Assembly (NCBI GenBank): GCA_003342815.1
Contig: PTEX01000278.1
Span: 605,440 to 669,439, forward strand
Reading direction: 5' to 3'
Origin: Eudromia elegans
Lineage: Eukaryota; Chordata; Aves; Tinamiformes; Tinamidae
Length of the DNA: 64,000 nucleotides
This document shows positions 37,995 through 51,363 of this stretch, in pieces. The notes beneath the pieces were generated by a model. The model was not told the origin of the DNA. It saw only the letters and a program-made list of their open reading frames with translations, and ran no database searches. The number at the start of each line of letters is the position of its first letter. The first letter of the stretch is position 1. Position numbers and translations under genes: made by a program.

Positions 37995-39750
37995 GCTTAA
38001 TTTCCAGTAGGGCAGATAGTATTATTAGTGATGCAGCAGTATGCCCAACTAGCACCACGTTGTGTACAGCAAGATAAGCAGAAGTGCTAGAGATAGATTG
38101 GTCTCCTGTAGAAAAGCAGGTGAGGGCAGAAATTTGATACTTTGTGAAACGAAATAAGAGATCAAATGTATGATAATGTGAGCTTAGAAATGGATATATA
38201 GGAGCATAAGTCTTTCTGGAATAACTTCAGCTTTTCAGCAAACACCTATTAGAGATGAGAAATGTCTGCCCACTGAAGAATGAATGAATAAAGTTTTGAG
38301 ATGTGCTCTACTTGTTACCCAACATAAATCTCCATGCTAAACTGAAGATTTTAGCCACAGTGAATATATCTGAAAGTTTCTCAAGAAGATGAAGTGAACT
38401 GAATCTCTTTTTCTTAGTCTACTCTCTCCCTTGTAAGCACTAAAGCAAATCTCTGTATGTAGTAGATAAGGAAATGAGAGATTTTTCAATGCATTTTATT
38501 CTTTCTCATTGATGTTTAAAACCAAGACAGAACAAAGAATGAGGAAAGCCTGTACCATAAAGAGTAAATCTACATGGACATGGGAAGGAGTAAATTGACC
38601 TAGTGGAATTTTATTGTCTCTAATTCTGTGTGTATGTGATTGGTTTCCTTTTTTGATACGTAGAGTAGTCATATTATGGCCTAATTTTCAGTCAGAAGCA
38701 AATTGCATCAGCTCTCTGAATACTGCAGAAAATGGAATTAGAAAGAGAAGGAATACTATAGACGATATAAATCCATAGGAGAAGGAAATGACTTATAACT
38801 CTTCTCTAAAACAGAAATTTTTGGAGAAGGAAATATCAGGGAGATGCCCAAATTGGAACTATTGCAAAAATGCTCAGAAGGGGCAATTGTACCCAAATCC
38901 TTCCAGTTGCTGGGTCTCTATAGCAGGTCAGGAATCTGATGGGAATAGCTGAGAGAGATTGCTTACAGGAAGAAAAGGGAAGGTGTTTCAAGCAGCACTG
39001 GATACTGGGAAGAGGGATTTACCAGTGTCGTGAGACAGTATCATCTATCTGTATGGGTGTAGAACATAGTGAAGTGCATCGAAGGTTTTAGCTATCACAC
39101 ATATGATTTTGTGAGTATGTGTTGAACTTAGTTATGGACTTTTAGCATAGCAATATACATATTTTTTTCTCATCATTTGAAACTAATCACCCTCCTATAT
39201 TGTACCAATACGTCTGCAATAACACTTTTCCCAGCTCTCCCAAGTTTTCAGGGTACTCTGGCCCCCCTTGTAGGTATATGAATGTGCTTATTGTCCACAG
39301 GCACAGCTCAACTCACCTACTCTCTTCTTGCCGAAACTGAATCATTCCTAGCACCATTCAGTAGGTTACCTTGGCTTCAGGTGCTTTTTTATTGTGCCAT
39401 TGATGTTTCTCAGGGAATCTTCCTTATTTATAAAAGTATTTTAGGATTTTCCATTTTAAGATGCTAGAAATAAGTCTGCCTCCCTTTTTCTTTCCATCTC
39501 CTCCAAAAGTAAGCCAAATTTTTAAAGCACTTTAATGTTTTAAATATTTTGATGTACAATATTCAATATTTTTAAACAAGCAATTATCAATGTTGCAGAA
39601 AGGCAGCAAGCAAGAAGAAGCCTGACTATTGCTCGTTGTAGTTAGACTCACATGTTTGTAAAAATCTACCCATTTGTGTGATTGTAAGCATGAGTAACTT
39701 TAGAAGTCTGGCTTAATGAGCCATAAATGCAAGCTAAGGGGGGGAAAAAG

Positions 39751-39783
39751 AACAAAACAAAACAACAACAACAACAAACAACA
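39751..39783. repeat. (CAA)n / (CAAAA)n simple repeat
   Basis: AACAAAACAAAACAACAACA and further CAA copies, preceded by a G7 run at 39738-39744. Confidence 0.9.
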
Positions 39784-40535
39784 GAGGATACATTCCAGAG
39801 CTGACAGCAATATGATATGTGTGATAATTGGAGACAGAACAAAGTATCTTATAGAGGCCTCCCTGGTGTGGTCTGAGCTGAGGAGGATTCTCAGTGCTGA
39901 CTCTAAATAAGAGTTCTCGTATATAACCTGATTGGAGTTCCAATTAAATTTGTAATTGCTCTCGTTGTTTCCACTGCGCAGTCAAACTGTGGGTAGCTCA
40001 CAGTGCCTAGGGCAGACTGTCAATTAAATCCTCTGTGCCCACAGCCCCAGGTGGTCACTGCCACCTTACATTGCAGTCAACAAATGCCATCCTCTGGAAG
40101 GGGCAGTCTAGTGCTCTAATGGAAAAGCCTCTTCATGATGCTTCTGTAAATCGGAGAAGAGGTTTTATGTCTTTCCAAAGAAAGAACCTTATTGCATCTC
40201 ACAGTCAGTGACTTAAACCTGATTTGCCTGTGCGTAAATTGACAAAATTGGACTGCAAAGTTAAAACTGAATGGCTAATGGCTTGTGTTTCTCATCAGCA
40301 AAGCACTGAATTAACCTGAAGCCTATGCTGTAGGGTGAAATATCAAGCCGAAGATGCACAAGTCTCCAAAATGGGCTGTTGATGGCGACTGGTTTACTGT
40401 CCGGTATCATCTACTGTCAGTTTAAGGGCGTTGGATTTCCTTGTCTGCCAAAATCTGTCTACTCTGAGTTTAATTTGGGGCAGACAAAGTTTTGGTAGTG
40501 CAGTATATATAGTATGGAGGATCTTGCATAAATTC

Positions 40536-40595
40536 CTCATATATTATCTCATATATATGTCATATATATAATAAATAAAATGTAATATAGAGGGT
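40536..40595. repeat. AT simple repeat
   Basis: Irregular CATATATTATCTCATATATA-type repeats continuing into an A-rich stretch. Confidence 0.8.
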
Positions 40596-41465
40596 CTCTT
40601 TAGGAGAAGATTGATATTTAACAATAAAGAGTGAGATCATTGAGATCATTATGGGTTATTAATTCTAGTTGGTTTTTTTCTCTAAGAACAATCTAGGTGA
40701 GAGTAGTGAAGTAGCATAAATATTAACTGTATACCTTTAAAAAACACCCTGTATTTATGAATAAAAAGAAGAAATAGGGCATTTTTGAGGGGTAATAGAA
40801 CTCTGCCAAGGTTATATTGTATGCTGGCAAAAAAGTGAAGCGAGATGTGTTGCCATGGTAATAAAAAAGTGCTGTAAGTGTCTTTGAGTTCATACCCATG
40901 ACACCAAGTGATCATATAACTTTACTGATCCTAAGAAGTGATTTCACAGGTTTTCTGCTTCTGGCCTGAGTCCTGCATGCAGTTTCTTACATACCAAATG
41001 ATCTTCTCCTACAGGTCCAAGTGAGTTTGGGCACTGTGACTAGGAATATTTTTTTCCCTTATCATCATTTTTATGAAAATACTCTGAAGTTAGTATTGTT
41101 TACACAGCTCACTCCATTTTCTGCTTTGCTGCTCTTGGAAATGCAAGTGCAGGAAGAATCCAATTATTAAGAGTTTCAGGGATTGCCCTAGAGTTTAACT
41201 GTTGAAGCGATCACAATAACTGTTACTTGGTCTAAATCAGTTTATTCCGTTTAGTTACTAAGTCTATTGATCAGCAGTTACATTAACTCAGAATCTCAAG
41301 AAACCTGCAGACACATGCAGACATGTAAAATGTCCCTGCTTTGTGAAAGGGTATATTTAAACACATATTTAAATATAGGCAATATATGCCTTTAGCATAA
41401 AACCAAGACTTCCAAAAAACTTTATTTGTATTGAAAACAAAAGGAAAAAATAAAAAATAGATTCT

Positions 41466-41513
41466 ACAGAGCACATAGCTGTGCTCTGTGTTAATTTATG
41501 TTAACATAAATTA
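41466..41513. repeat. Two adjacent perfect inverted repeats
   Basis: ACAGAGCACA-TAGC-TGTGCTCTGT (41466-41489) has 10-bp arms around a four-base loop. Two bases later comes the perfect 22-bp palindrome whose halves are TAATTTATGTT and AACATAAATTA (41492-41513). Function is unknown; each stem is too short for a canonical microRNA precursor. Confidence 0.9.
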
Positions 41514-44500
41514 CCTTGATTATTATGTAGAAAATACTTACAATAAAAATATACATGGAACAAAATTCACTAGTTCAAATGAAAAAATATTATTTTGGCA
41601 GAATGCATGAGGATAATCCCGTTCTTTTTTTTTTTTTTCCCCCCAACATGTTTTCATGACCACCATTTAACAAGCTTAGGTGAAAACTTTAATCTGCAGG
41701 CATGTTACAGTGGTATTTTGTGTTTCTGCTTCAGTCAAAGCTTTTGTGCTTCACTTAATGCAGACTACAATTCTCTAATGTGCTATATTACAATCAAGTG
41801 GTATTTATCATACTTTAGTGATTATATTTCCTCACCGAAGTTCAGGTCTTCTTAATAATTGTTCTATAGCACAGTGGAAATAGTTATTTTCTCTGGTGAC
41901 TAATTGTGATTTATATGCTGGTTGATAATGTATTGTGTATTTTACCTTTTGGATAACTTGTTTGCCAGCCTAAATTAAAAAAAATGCAAGATAAAAGCAG
42001 ATTTCCCTTTTATCTTCTGAAAACAATAACCTGAGGGAAATGAAGCTAGCAATCAGAGTGCTCAGTGCGTTCCCAGATGTCTTTATGAGACTCTTAGCAA
42101 GTCATGTCTGTTTGTCACTTCGATTACCTGTGACGTTGGGTGAAAACTTTTAATTTTGGAGTGACTAATGAAAAAAAATGCAACTATGAACAACTTTATA
42201 ATTTGGCTCTATTTACCATACCTTTGTATTAGTTTTCCTTGAACATTCAAGTGGTATTTTTTTATAAATTGTATAAGAATAATTGTAAAAAGCTCATTTT
42301 AAGCCCCAGTGACTGCATATTTACTGGAAGCGTTTTATGTTCATTCCTAAATTTTAAATTTGAGCTGCTCTATAACAGGCACGGCATGAAAGAAGGAAGT
42401 TTCTATGGGCACATAGGCTGTTTGAAATCTGAGCTGTATGAGTTAGATATAAAAGTTTTTATAACTATTTGTCCCATTTTTGAAAGACTTGCATACTTTC
42501 TAGACATCAGGAATTCCAAATTTTATATATATGATATAAAAATATCATGATATATTTTCCACTTGTTAATTAGTTACTAGTCAGTGAACCAACACAATGC
42601 TGTAAGGCTTATGGACAAAAGCAAGACAAAATGAACTTTCAATTAATAATGTAATTCCAGCTTGTAAATTGCTAATATATTAAAAAAAATTCATTTACAC
42701 ACTGATGAAATTTAGAAATAATTTCCAATAACAAACACGTTCAGAATAGAATTTTATCATCTCATTTATGAACAATTTGCTGACTTTTTTTTCCTAAGGA
42801 AAACACTCATTGCATACATGTCTTTCAATAAATTACTTGTTCAACTTTAATAAATTACAGTCTCAGAGACTTATTGCAAGACTTCTTTAAAAGGTATTTG
42901 TGAATCATTTTAGATTTATGAGAGAATGACATGATGCAAATCAAAGTGTTAGTTATTGTTATTAATGCTAGTGTTATTACAAAAGAGTCATCGAGTTACG
43001 CACTAGGGATAAAGATACCACATCCCAGAATGTCCTTTGAAGATGCATTGAAATGAAAGTTGTTATAAGAATAACATGACAGAATTTCCCTGTTTATTAA
43101 TATTCTTTTGAAAAGCAGTTAATTTTAGAGAGATTATAGATAGAGATATGTATTAATAAAATATCTAATAGTGGTACTGTTCAAGGATGAAATCACTTTA
43201 GATAAATATGAAATAGAACAGTTTATGTTTTCCTAAAAGACAGAAATAGAACAGATTTTTTTTTTTTCTTATCTAGGGAACACTAGTAGGAAAGGGAAAA
43301 CTAATTTTCCAGTGTAAAATTTCCTGAGTGCTTCTCCTGTCTAGTAAATAACAATTGTTTAGGAAGAGAGGGAGAGGAGTATGCTTCAGTATTTCAAGCT
43401 TGTTATTTCACAAGTCTACAAAGACAGGTAGACTTTAAGAAAAATGAAATATTACTTTTTTCGAGGCTCTCTTGAGATATGGAATCCTGTATTTACATAA
43501 CTCAAAATCTTGTTTGCCTTGTGTGTCTGTATTGTGTGTATCGGCTAGTAATGAAATAGATTTAACTTTACAGGTGGGAAAAACATGTGCCATTGTTTTA
43601 CACCTTGGCTTTGTGATGGCCAAAATGTGGGTGTTTAGGGGAAGAAAAACAGGCATGTTGTACTCAAAATAGCACTTAAACAAAACCATTTTAATCTTTT
43701 TTTAAAAGTACAAATATTATTAAGCTTCAGTTCTCTGGGAGATATATTTTTGAATTAACTCAATATTCTTCAGATTATACGTTAGGCAGTCCGTAATGGC
43801 ATTACGCACTAGTTCATTTGACAGAGCTCGTTTTTCAAGCAATTCAGACATCTTGTCCCAGTTAATCCAAGTCTTCTGGATAGTGTGGTCTATATAATGC
43901 ATCTTCTCATTTCTCCCCTGGTTTCTCTGAGCAAATCAGACTCTTAAAAAACACATTTATTTCTTCAATAGCTAAAGCATACTTTTGTGAGTCAGTCTTT
44001 ACTTTGTATCATGTGTCTACACATTACCAAGCTACGTGGATTCAGTTAGACGGCCCTGAATTCCTCTAGCAATGTTCTTTCTGCTGCCCTCCCACCTACT
44101 TGCTTTCCATTGCCCTGATTTTTCACTCCATCCGCCTGCCTCTTTCCAGAGCACTGCCCAGTATCTCTCAATCAAGGTGAAGAGATGAATAGCTTCTGTT
44201 GGAAGAAGAGAGCGTAAAGCTGGAGCACAGTGCAGTTTAATTTGTCTTCTGTCTGCATGTAAAGCAGGCTCTATCACCCAGGCTGCCAGGCGAGGTTGAG
44301 GAATGGTAGCCCTGATAGGTTTATCATGTGTTCTCATCTCTGTGAAAGCTAAATGAAAACATAAAGTTCCCGGGCATTCGTTGGGAACATACTGATAGCA
44401 TATTACTGCTGGCACTAAAATTCCCATCTGCACTGAACTGTCAGCATCTTTTTCTCTTAAAAGGGACACGATGTTTGTACTTATAATCACTAAGATGGGG

Positions 44501-44567
44501 ATTTCAAGGAAGGTGTCATGTGTCAAGACAAATTAAATTTCAAATTTAAAATATATTACCTGAGCAC

Positions 44568-44583
44568 TTTTTTTTTTTTTTTT
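44568..44583. repeat. Poly-T tract (T16)
   Basis: An uninterrupted run of 16 T. Confidence 0.95.
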
Positions 44584-45314
44584 AATAAAGGGCTAAGAGC
44601 TTCTCTTATGGGTAAGCATGCGCTGTGTATGCTCCACCTCACTATATTTTTAAATCACGCTTTGGTGTATGATTTGGAAAGACGAATGCAAATGATGGTA
44701 CAGAATTTAAAGTTCTCCCATTGTTCATGACAATCAGAGCAGACTTGAGGAGAATCAGGCTGTGAGGCAGACCACAGGTGAGGGGAAGAAGCATAAGAGG
44801 CCAGTGCAAGCAAAATCTTATCACCAAACCCCCTAAATTAACTTCTCTCATCTCTCTTCTCTTTTTTTAATATTTTTTTTTTGGCAAAGTTTCATTTAAC
44901 TTGTCATTCTTTTTGCAGTCTGACTCTGTATCTCCCTACCTTCACTCCTAGGAAAGAATATTTTTCTATCCGCTCTGATTTTTATTCCTCCTGAGAAAAG
45001 TGTGCTATAGTTTAGCTTGTGGAAAACAGCAGCAGCTGACTACTGTAGTACTAACAGCTTCCCTGTATTGGCAAACTTACTCCATTTAATGATATCCACA
45101 GTAGGGGCTATGTATCTAGTAAATCCTAAGCAGAGCTCTGGATAACTGAGAAATAATTGCAGCATCACATGCCATGGAAGTCCTCTGACATTAAGGTAGG
45201 TGTAGTATGAGTAATTAGGGAAACAAGAACTAGAAGTGTTGCACGTAGGAAGAATGCTTTCTGTGCAGTCTTTTCTTGAGGGTAATCTTAATATAGTTTT
45301 GATTTCCTGTTTCC

Positions 45315-45348
45315 TTTTTTTTGGGTTTTTTTTTTTTTGTTTTTTTTT
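45315..45348. repeat. Poly-T tract with G interruptions
   Basis: T runs of 8-13 separated by GGG and single G residues; low-complexity. Confidence 0.9.
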
Positions 45349-45985
45349 GTTTAGAATATGGCAGTTTTTCAGTTCTGTTTTTCTCTGCCAGCATCATACA
45401 GTGATCTGGCCAAAAGAAATGCAAATGTCAAGAAAAGGTTGAATACAAAGATGACACTTCCCAGAGGGGAGGCTAAAAAATACATTAGATGATTGACATT
45501 TTTGAATGGTCAGGAGGGCAGCAGAAGGAAGAACTAAGCAGGCTGTGCTTTGCTCCTGTCTTAGCACTCCTGCATATATTGCTTTTAAACTTCTCTTATG
45601 TTCTTCTTAAAGTCTTAGGAACATATGTTTCCTAGATCACATAATCTATAGCTTGTTAGGCTAACCTATAGCTGACTCTCACACTGAAGGGGATTGTTTC
45701 TGCTTTTGTAAACATTCTGTAAATGAAATGCTGAAAAATTCATATGGAAGGTTAAGACCTTTGACAGTGTAACATGTCTTTCTGAGCACCTCCTTTTAGG
45801 TATCCATTTTCGTACTTTTATTTACACTGCGGAGGAATTGTGTGACTCCAACTCCTAGCTTGGCTCCAGTGCTGTGTAAAAAATCTGATTGAATTCGGGT
45901 ACCTGCAGCTTTTTCTTTGGAATGTAAGTCTAGTGGGTCATAAAAAGATTTTGTTTGTTTCCACAGCAATATGAAAGATTCTGAG

Positions 45986-46001
45986 AAAAAAAAAAAAAAA
46001 A
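45986..46001. repeat. Poly-A tract (A16)
   Basis: An uninterrupted run of 16 A. No retroposon body is recognised beside it. Confidence 0.95.
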
Positions 46002-46639
46002 GAATGACTTTTGTAACAGCAAACAAGTTAATGGATGATTCCCTCCTAATGTCAGACTGCTCTGATGTTTACCTAGGCACATACCCCTGCAGAGAGCTGG
46101 CCTTCCCCCAGCCGATTCCTGTCTCCCTTTTCAGAGTGGATGTATCCCATTTCATCCTGTTAGTGGTTTTGTTAATCAGTGTTCATGAGCTTTTCATATG
46201 TTGTGCAAAAGTTATTTTATGGGTTGACTGGAGAGAAGGTAAAATTCTCAAATCTGGTAATTCTGGCAGTATTCCTAACAAACTCTGAAATGTTGGTGAG
46301 CAGAGGCTTGCACCTTTCTCATCTCTCCTGTCTCTTTTCCATGCAGCTGTTTTTTTGCATTAACCCATATGCTTACACAGTTCATACAATTCTCAATAAC
46401 CAAGCAAAAACATTGAGTTTAGAACATACTACAGGACTCCTCTAAATCCATCATCCTCCTGTACTACCCCTGAGACACATAAATGTAGGTCCATTGACAT
46501 CTCTGGACCTACTTCCTTATTTATTTAGACCTGCAGTGAAAAGAAATGGTGACGGGGCCCGATGTTCATGTCTCCAGTAGATGAGGAATAGCTACACGAC
46601 GGGAAGTATGTTTGGAATAGAAAGCCATCGTTTGTGGTT

Positions 46640-46990
46640 GAAATAATAACTAAAGAAGAGCCTTGGGAAAGCAAATTGGCTATCATTTCCTCTTTCTAAA
46701 GAACTTAAATGTAATTAACTCATTTCATTTTTAGGAGATTACTAATTAGGTGATTCATTGAGTTGCAAATGCATTAAAGTATTGGTTACCTGCTGAATCA
46801 GCATGGGGCAAAACTAGTCTGCGGCCTTGAGTAAACCAAATCATTGAGAGTTCCTCTGGCCCTGGAGAAAATAGATGATTAAAGAAAAGACGTGATAATA
46901 GTGATGACGAGAAACTTTAATCTCACAGTATTAAATACCACTAGGAAGATGGATGAGAGCTGAATTTTTAAACAAAATAAGTAAAAACCC
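46640..46990. promoter_or_regulatory. Candidate conserved non-coding element
   Basis: A repeat-free block with many homeodomain-like cores (TGTAATTAACTC, ACTAATTAGGTG, AGATGATTAAAG) plus CpG-containing segments (GTCTGCGGCC, AGACGTGATAA, GATGACGAGA). The mix resembles developmental enhancers in large neuronal-gene introns. No conservation could be tested here, so this is inference. Confidence 0.25.
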
Positions 46991-47576
46991 TCTGGAGCAC
47001 CTTGCTACAAATTAAAAATGAGAATGAGAGAAAGCCCAGGTCCTGCAGTTACTAAATTAAAGTGCTCATCTTCCTCTGTTTTTCAAGCTTGTATTTTTCT
47101 CTCTATACTTAATTTCTTTGTGAGCTTAATTCTTTTCCCTTTCTATGTGTTTCGCTGAGAACATCAGCTCCAAGGCTTTTCCATTTTGCAATTATTTTTC
47201 TTGAAAATGGATCATATCAACTTCTAAACAGGGACCAGACCTTCAGAGTTCACAAAATTGTTGCCAGTTTCTGTTGTTCTGAATGTGGTGATGCAGGTCC
47301 ATGAAACATTAAATCAATCATTGTTCTTTACTGAGTAGTCTCTACACTTACCTGTGATGAGGTTATGCCAGTGGTGTAGCCTCAAGTGATAAAACTTTCA
47401 ATAACGGTAACTTCAAAGTTCTCCTTTCCCAATGTCTCTTCCAGCTTTCTGAAGCTGGAGCTATAAAACAAGATGTGAAAAATTAATCACCTAAATTAAT
47501 TCGAAATATGATAGATTTTGATTAATAAAAGGTGTTATTCTTAGGACTGCTACCTGCTTAATTATGTTAGTTTTGA

Positions 47577-47592
47577 TTAAATTAAATTAAAT
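47577..47592. repeat. Short (TTAAA)n repeat
   Basis: About three copies of the ATTAA pentamer. Confidence 0.7.
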
Positions 47593-49225
47593 CTTTCATC
47601 ATACTTGTCTTTAATGGTTCTTATCTTCTTGCTTCCTCACAAATCATTGTTGTGTTCCAGCAGCAATTTGTGGTTAATATGTTAGAGTTGTCCTACTTTG
47701 AGAAAGCAGAGGATTTCATATTGAACTCTAAGAAACAGTCATATTGCCTGAGCCATGATCACATGTAAAAAGTTTGGCCAGTGGCTGAGTAACAACACAA
47801 GCCCAACCTTGAGCTCTTATCAGCCTGTACCAGAATATTTACTTCATTTGAAATCCTTGGGACTGTATTGTCAATAAAGGTGCTTGTCGTATCTCTCCTG
47901 GCTTATCAAAGGTTAGTCATGCAAAAAAATCATTTTAAGCCACAGTTATTAAAAGGTTCTATGGAGGGGTTAGTGCATATCAGCCTTCTGGTTAGACCTT
48001 AAGTGGGACCTTGGGCTGATGTTTCCTCAGCTCATGAATATTAGCCTTTCCTTTGAATAGGCATATAGAAAATCATCTCAACTGCGCGACTCTTGTGGGA
48101 AAAAGTGTAAATGTCAAACTACAGCATCTAAAGTGTTTCAATGTGGGTCATGTTCTGCATGGAAAAATGTTTATGAGCACCGCAGTGTTTTCTAAAAATG
48201 CCTATGTTGTACGTAGCTAAAAGACACACTGCTTTCACAGCCTGAGCTGGATGTATTTGGCTACCAGACACCTGTGAAATGTCTCTTGGATCCCAGCTAA
48301 ACTTCTGCAGAACAGCCCGTGCGTTTGGTATCACTGTCAGCTGCATGATTTGACCTAGGCTGCTGGGTATTCTTGACTCTCTGCTCAGCTTTTGCCACAT
48401 GCTAAAAAAATGGAATGTTTGGAGGTCCCTTAGAGACCTAAAGGCTTCCACTATGTGATGGAAGCTTTTTAAAACACAGCCTGCGGGAATGTAGCAAAAT
48501 ATTCTCAGGGTTTAAAGAGAATGTTGCTGTGGTTGTCACCAGCCTGCCCTTCATAAACATTCAAGAGGTCTGTGAAAGAGCAGCTGGAAACCTCTCTATG
48601 CCTTATTCCCTTGACAAGTCACAGAGGAAAAGAGTTCTTGCTCTCACCAACATGTGCACTTCTACTCAGAACTGCCCACTCTATCTTTTAGCCAGCTTCA
48701 GGGCTTAATTTCTGTGAAGTCCTGGTTTCAATATAATTTGATCAGTGTATTAATGGGAATCCATGTGCTAAAAGTAGAGTAGCCAGCATGGGACGTTTGT
48801 GGTGAGTTATTCACGCATGAGAAAAAACCAGTTTGGTGGGAATACAAGAAACCATTTTAAGCAGCTAAATATCGTCCATGTATGTACAAGTTTAAGGAAA
48901 AATCTTTAAAAAAGTGGATAGTCTGGCCCAGACTGCTAAAAGTGAGATCCCAAATGAATGTGCATCTTCACTGAAGGCAAAGGCCTTATATAAGGAATAG
49001 CTTCAGGTATCATCTGGAAGGTGTCAGTGTTAGTTTTGTCTGAAGTTTAACGTGAAATAAATAAATTAGCTATGCATATTGGTGCACCCAGCAAGTTTCA
49101 CTTCAATTCTCTAGATTTTCATACACCAAAAATATTTAAATAGTCTTATTCTCTGAGTGGAGCTACATAGAGTATTTTCAGTAGTCATGACAACACTCCA
49201 CATTCCTCTGTGAAAGTGTTTTGCC

Positions 49226-49251
49226 TTTTTTTTTTTTTTTTTTTTTTTTTT
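49226..49251. repeat. Poly-T tract (T26)
   Basis: The longest homopolymer in the window, 26 T. It could mark a minus-strand retroposed poly-A tail, but the flanks show no recognisable element or clear target duplication. Confidence 0.95.
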
Positions 49252-51341
49252 CCCTGGAATGATATTGTGTAAAAGGTCTGTTTTGCCCAGTTTCAGTTTC
49301 AGGGCAGTTCCTAAACACAGGAAATAAAATTGCAACACAATTCATGAAAGAAAAGAACATTGTCACTGGTCTCAGAACAGGTGTCTCCCAAACATGAAAA
49401 AAAAAAAATGATTTTTAAAAGGACCAGGAATAGCAATACTAAAAATACAATGCCTAAAATTACATATTATGCAATGATGTCAAGTTATTCACTTAAATGA
49501 CTAAAGAGAGTCGTGCTTTAAAATGCCATGTACCATGAGAAGTCAGAATGGGTATTTAAAAAGAAACTAGTAACTCTGTTTTGGTAGCTGTGTTACCTTG
49601 GGTGCGTTATAGTAATAATGCTTTTACAGGGTTAAATGGCAAAGCATCTTCAACATACACAGAAATACTTGCTGCTAAACTCCAAACCATGCTGAAGTAG
49701 CTAGGTTTCGTTTAGACATTTGATTAAAAGAAGACTAAGGCTTGCAAATCTTTGGTCAACACAACTAATTTCCACTGGGCGGTGTAAGGATTTTTCAGGG
49801 TTTTGGTAGGGAAATGCGATGAAACTCAATGATTTATCTGAGTTTCAGTTGAAGCCAGTAGCTTTTAACAGAGAATTCCCTTATGTGGACATAAGTTTAG
49901 AGGAAGATTGTCACACAATCCAGTGTTAATTAAACCTGTTGAATTTTATATATAAACATCTTTTCTCTTAAATACCCAGACAGACTTGAAATGTAGGGCA
50001 AGTTAGAGGGGGTGTTAACTTAACTGAACATTTATGATCATGTATTTATGTTAGAGTTGGAATTTTATTACTTTTAGAAACTGAAAATAAGGAGAAAACA
50101 AGTGGGAAATGTACTTCAATTTTGAAGAGGAAAATCTCTTTACTAATGCATTTACTACTTTTTCATGACACCCAGATGCAGCGCTGCCTGAACTCTGGTG
50201 GATTGCACCATCTTACTTCTTTTTCAGTCTGTCACCTCTGTTGCCATGTGCATCATCTTAGCTCATGCCTCAAGGTGTTAACTGATGTTGCTTGTACCTA
50301 AGAGTGACATCTAGGGATAGAAAAGCTCAGAACATTTAACAGAGCATTCACTGCCTTTGGAAAGTTGTGCGAAATTATGCCATTTAGCTCAGAATAAGGC
50401 AGCAAAAGAAATACCCACAGCTGGCACTCTTCATCTCTGCGCATCCCATGCGGGTTGCTGAATGATTAAGAAAACAAAGCAACCGCTCTCTATTCTCCTT
50501 GGATTCCTTTCTCTCCCTCTTCCCCTACCGTTGAGCAGAAAGCTGGAATTGTCACCTTAAAAAATGCAGGGAAAGAAAGCTAACACAGTTTCTTACTTAT
50601 TCAGGGTACCTGTGGAGATTTGGTGAGTTCCCACAGGGCTTAGATATTGGCAGTTCGCAGGCATGATGCAGGGGGCACTGGGAGGATCTCCGCTGTGCAG
50701 GCAATAAAAGATTGATACTTCGAAGGCTAGATGGCCCTGAATAGAAACTTGTCATTTGGTAGCTGTGCTGTAAAATCTTCCTGAAGCCCTTTTGTGTCTC
50801 TTCCTCTGAGTTTCCCAGCAATGTTGATTAAAATTAATGTCTTTTAAAAACTGTTTGGGGACAAAGTGATTTTTAGTGGAAAGTGCTAGTGTTATCCTGA
50901 ATTCCCTAAATGTTCTTTAATATGTTATTAAAGCTACGTGCTGTAAAGCTACTAACTTTATATAAAATACTGCTTTTATTTTGTGGGCTTCATCATTTTT
51001 CATTTTATAACACTATGTTTTTGTAAGTATGCATAATTTTCCATATCTGTATTTGGAATATAATTGTGCATTCTGTAAAAACCCTACTCTGATAAAATGT
51101 TCAACAACTTGCTATTCAACTGTTGCAAGTTAATCAATGAGCCATGTGCTAAGGGATTTTAAAACTTTGGAAATAAATCTTTGGAGCCTTTTTAAATTTT
51201 CGCGCCTTGATATTTTTCTTTCTATTATTTGAAATCTGGAGTAGAATTTGTTTGCCCAAGACAGATCTTTATACATTATCTTAGCACCAGTTCCATTTTT
51301 TCATACTGCTAAAAACTTTCTTGTAGCTTTATTATCCCCTT

Positions 51342-51363
51342 CCCTCCCTCCCTCCCTCCCCCC
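51342..51363. repeat. (CCCT)n microsatellite
   Basis: Four to five CCCT copies ending in a C6 run; the complementary strand is a pure GGGA tract. Confidence 0.9.

Noticed and set aside
41466-41489. Hairpin as a microRNA precursor
   Set aside because: A 10-bp stem is far shorter than the roughly 30-bp imperfect stem of animal microRNA precursors.
49226-49251. T26 tract as the tail of a processed pseudogene or SINE
   Set aside because: Neither flank contains a recognisable transcript, a tRNA-like promoter or a clear target-site duplication.
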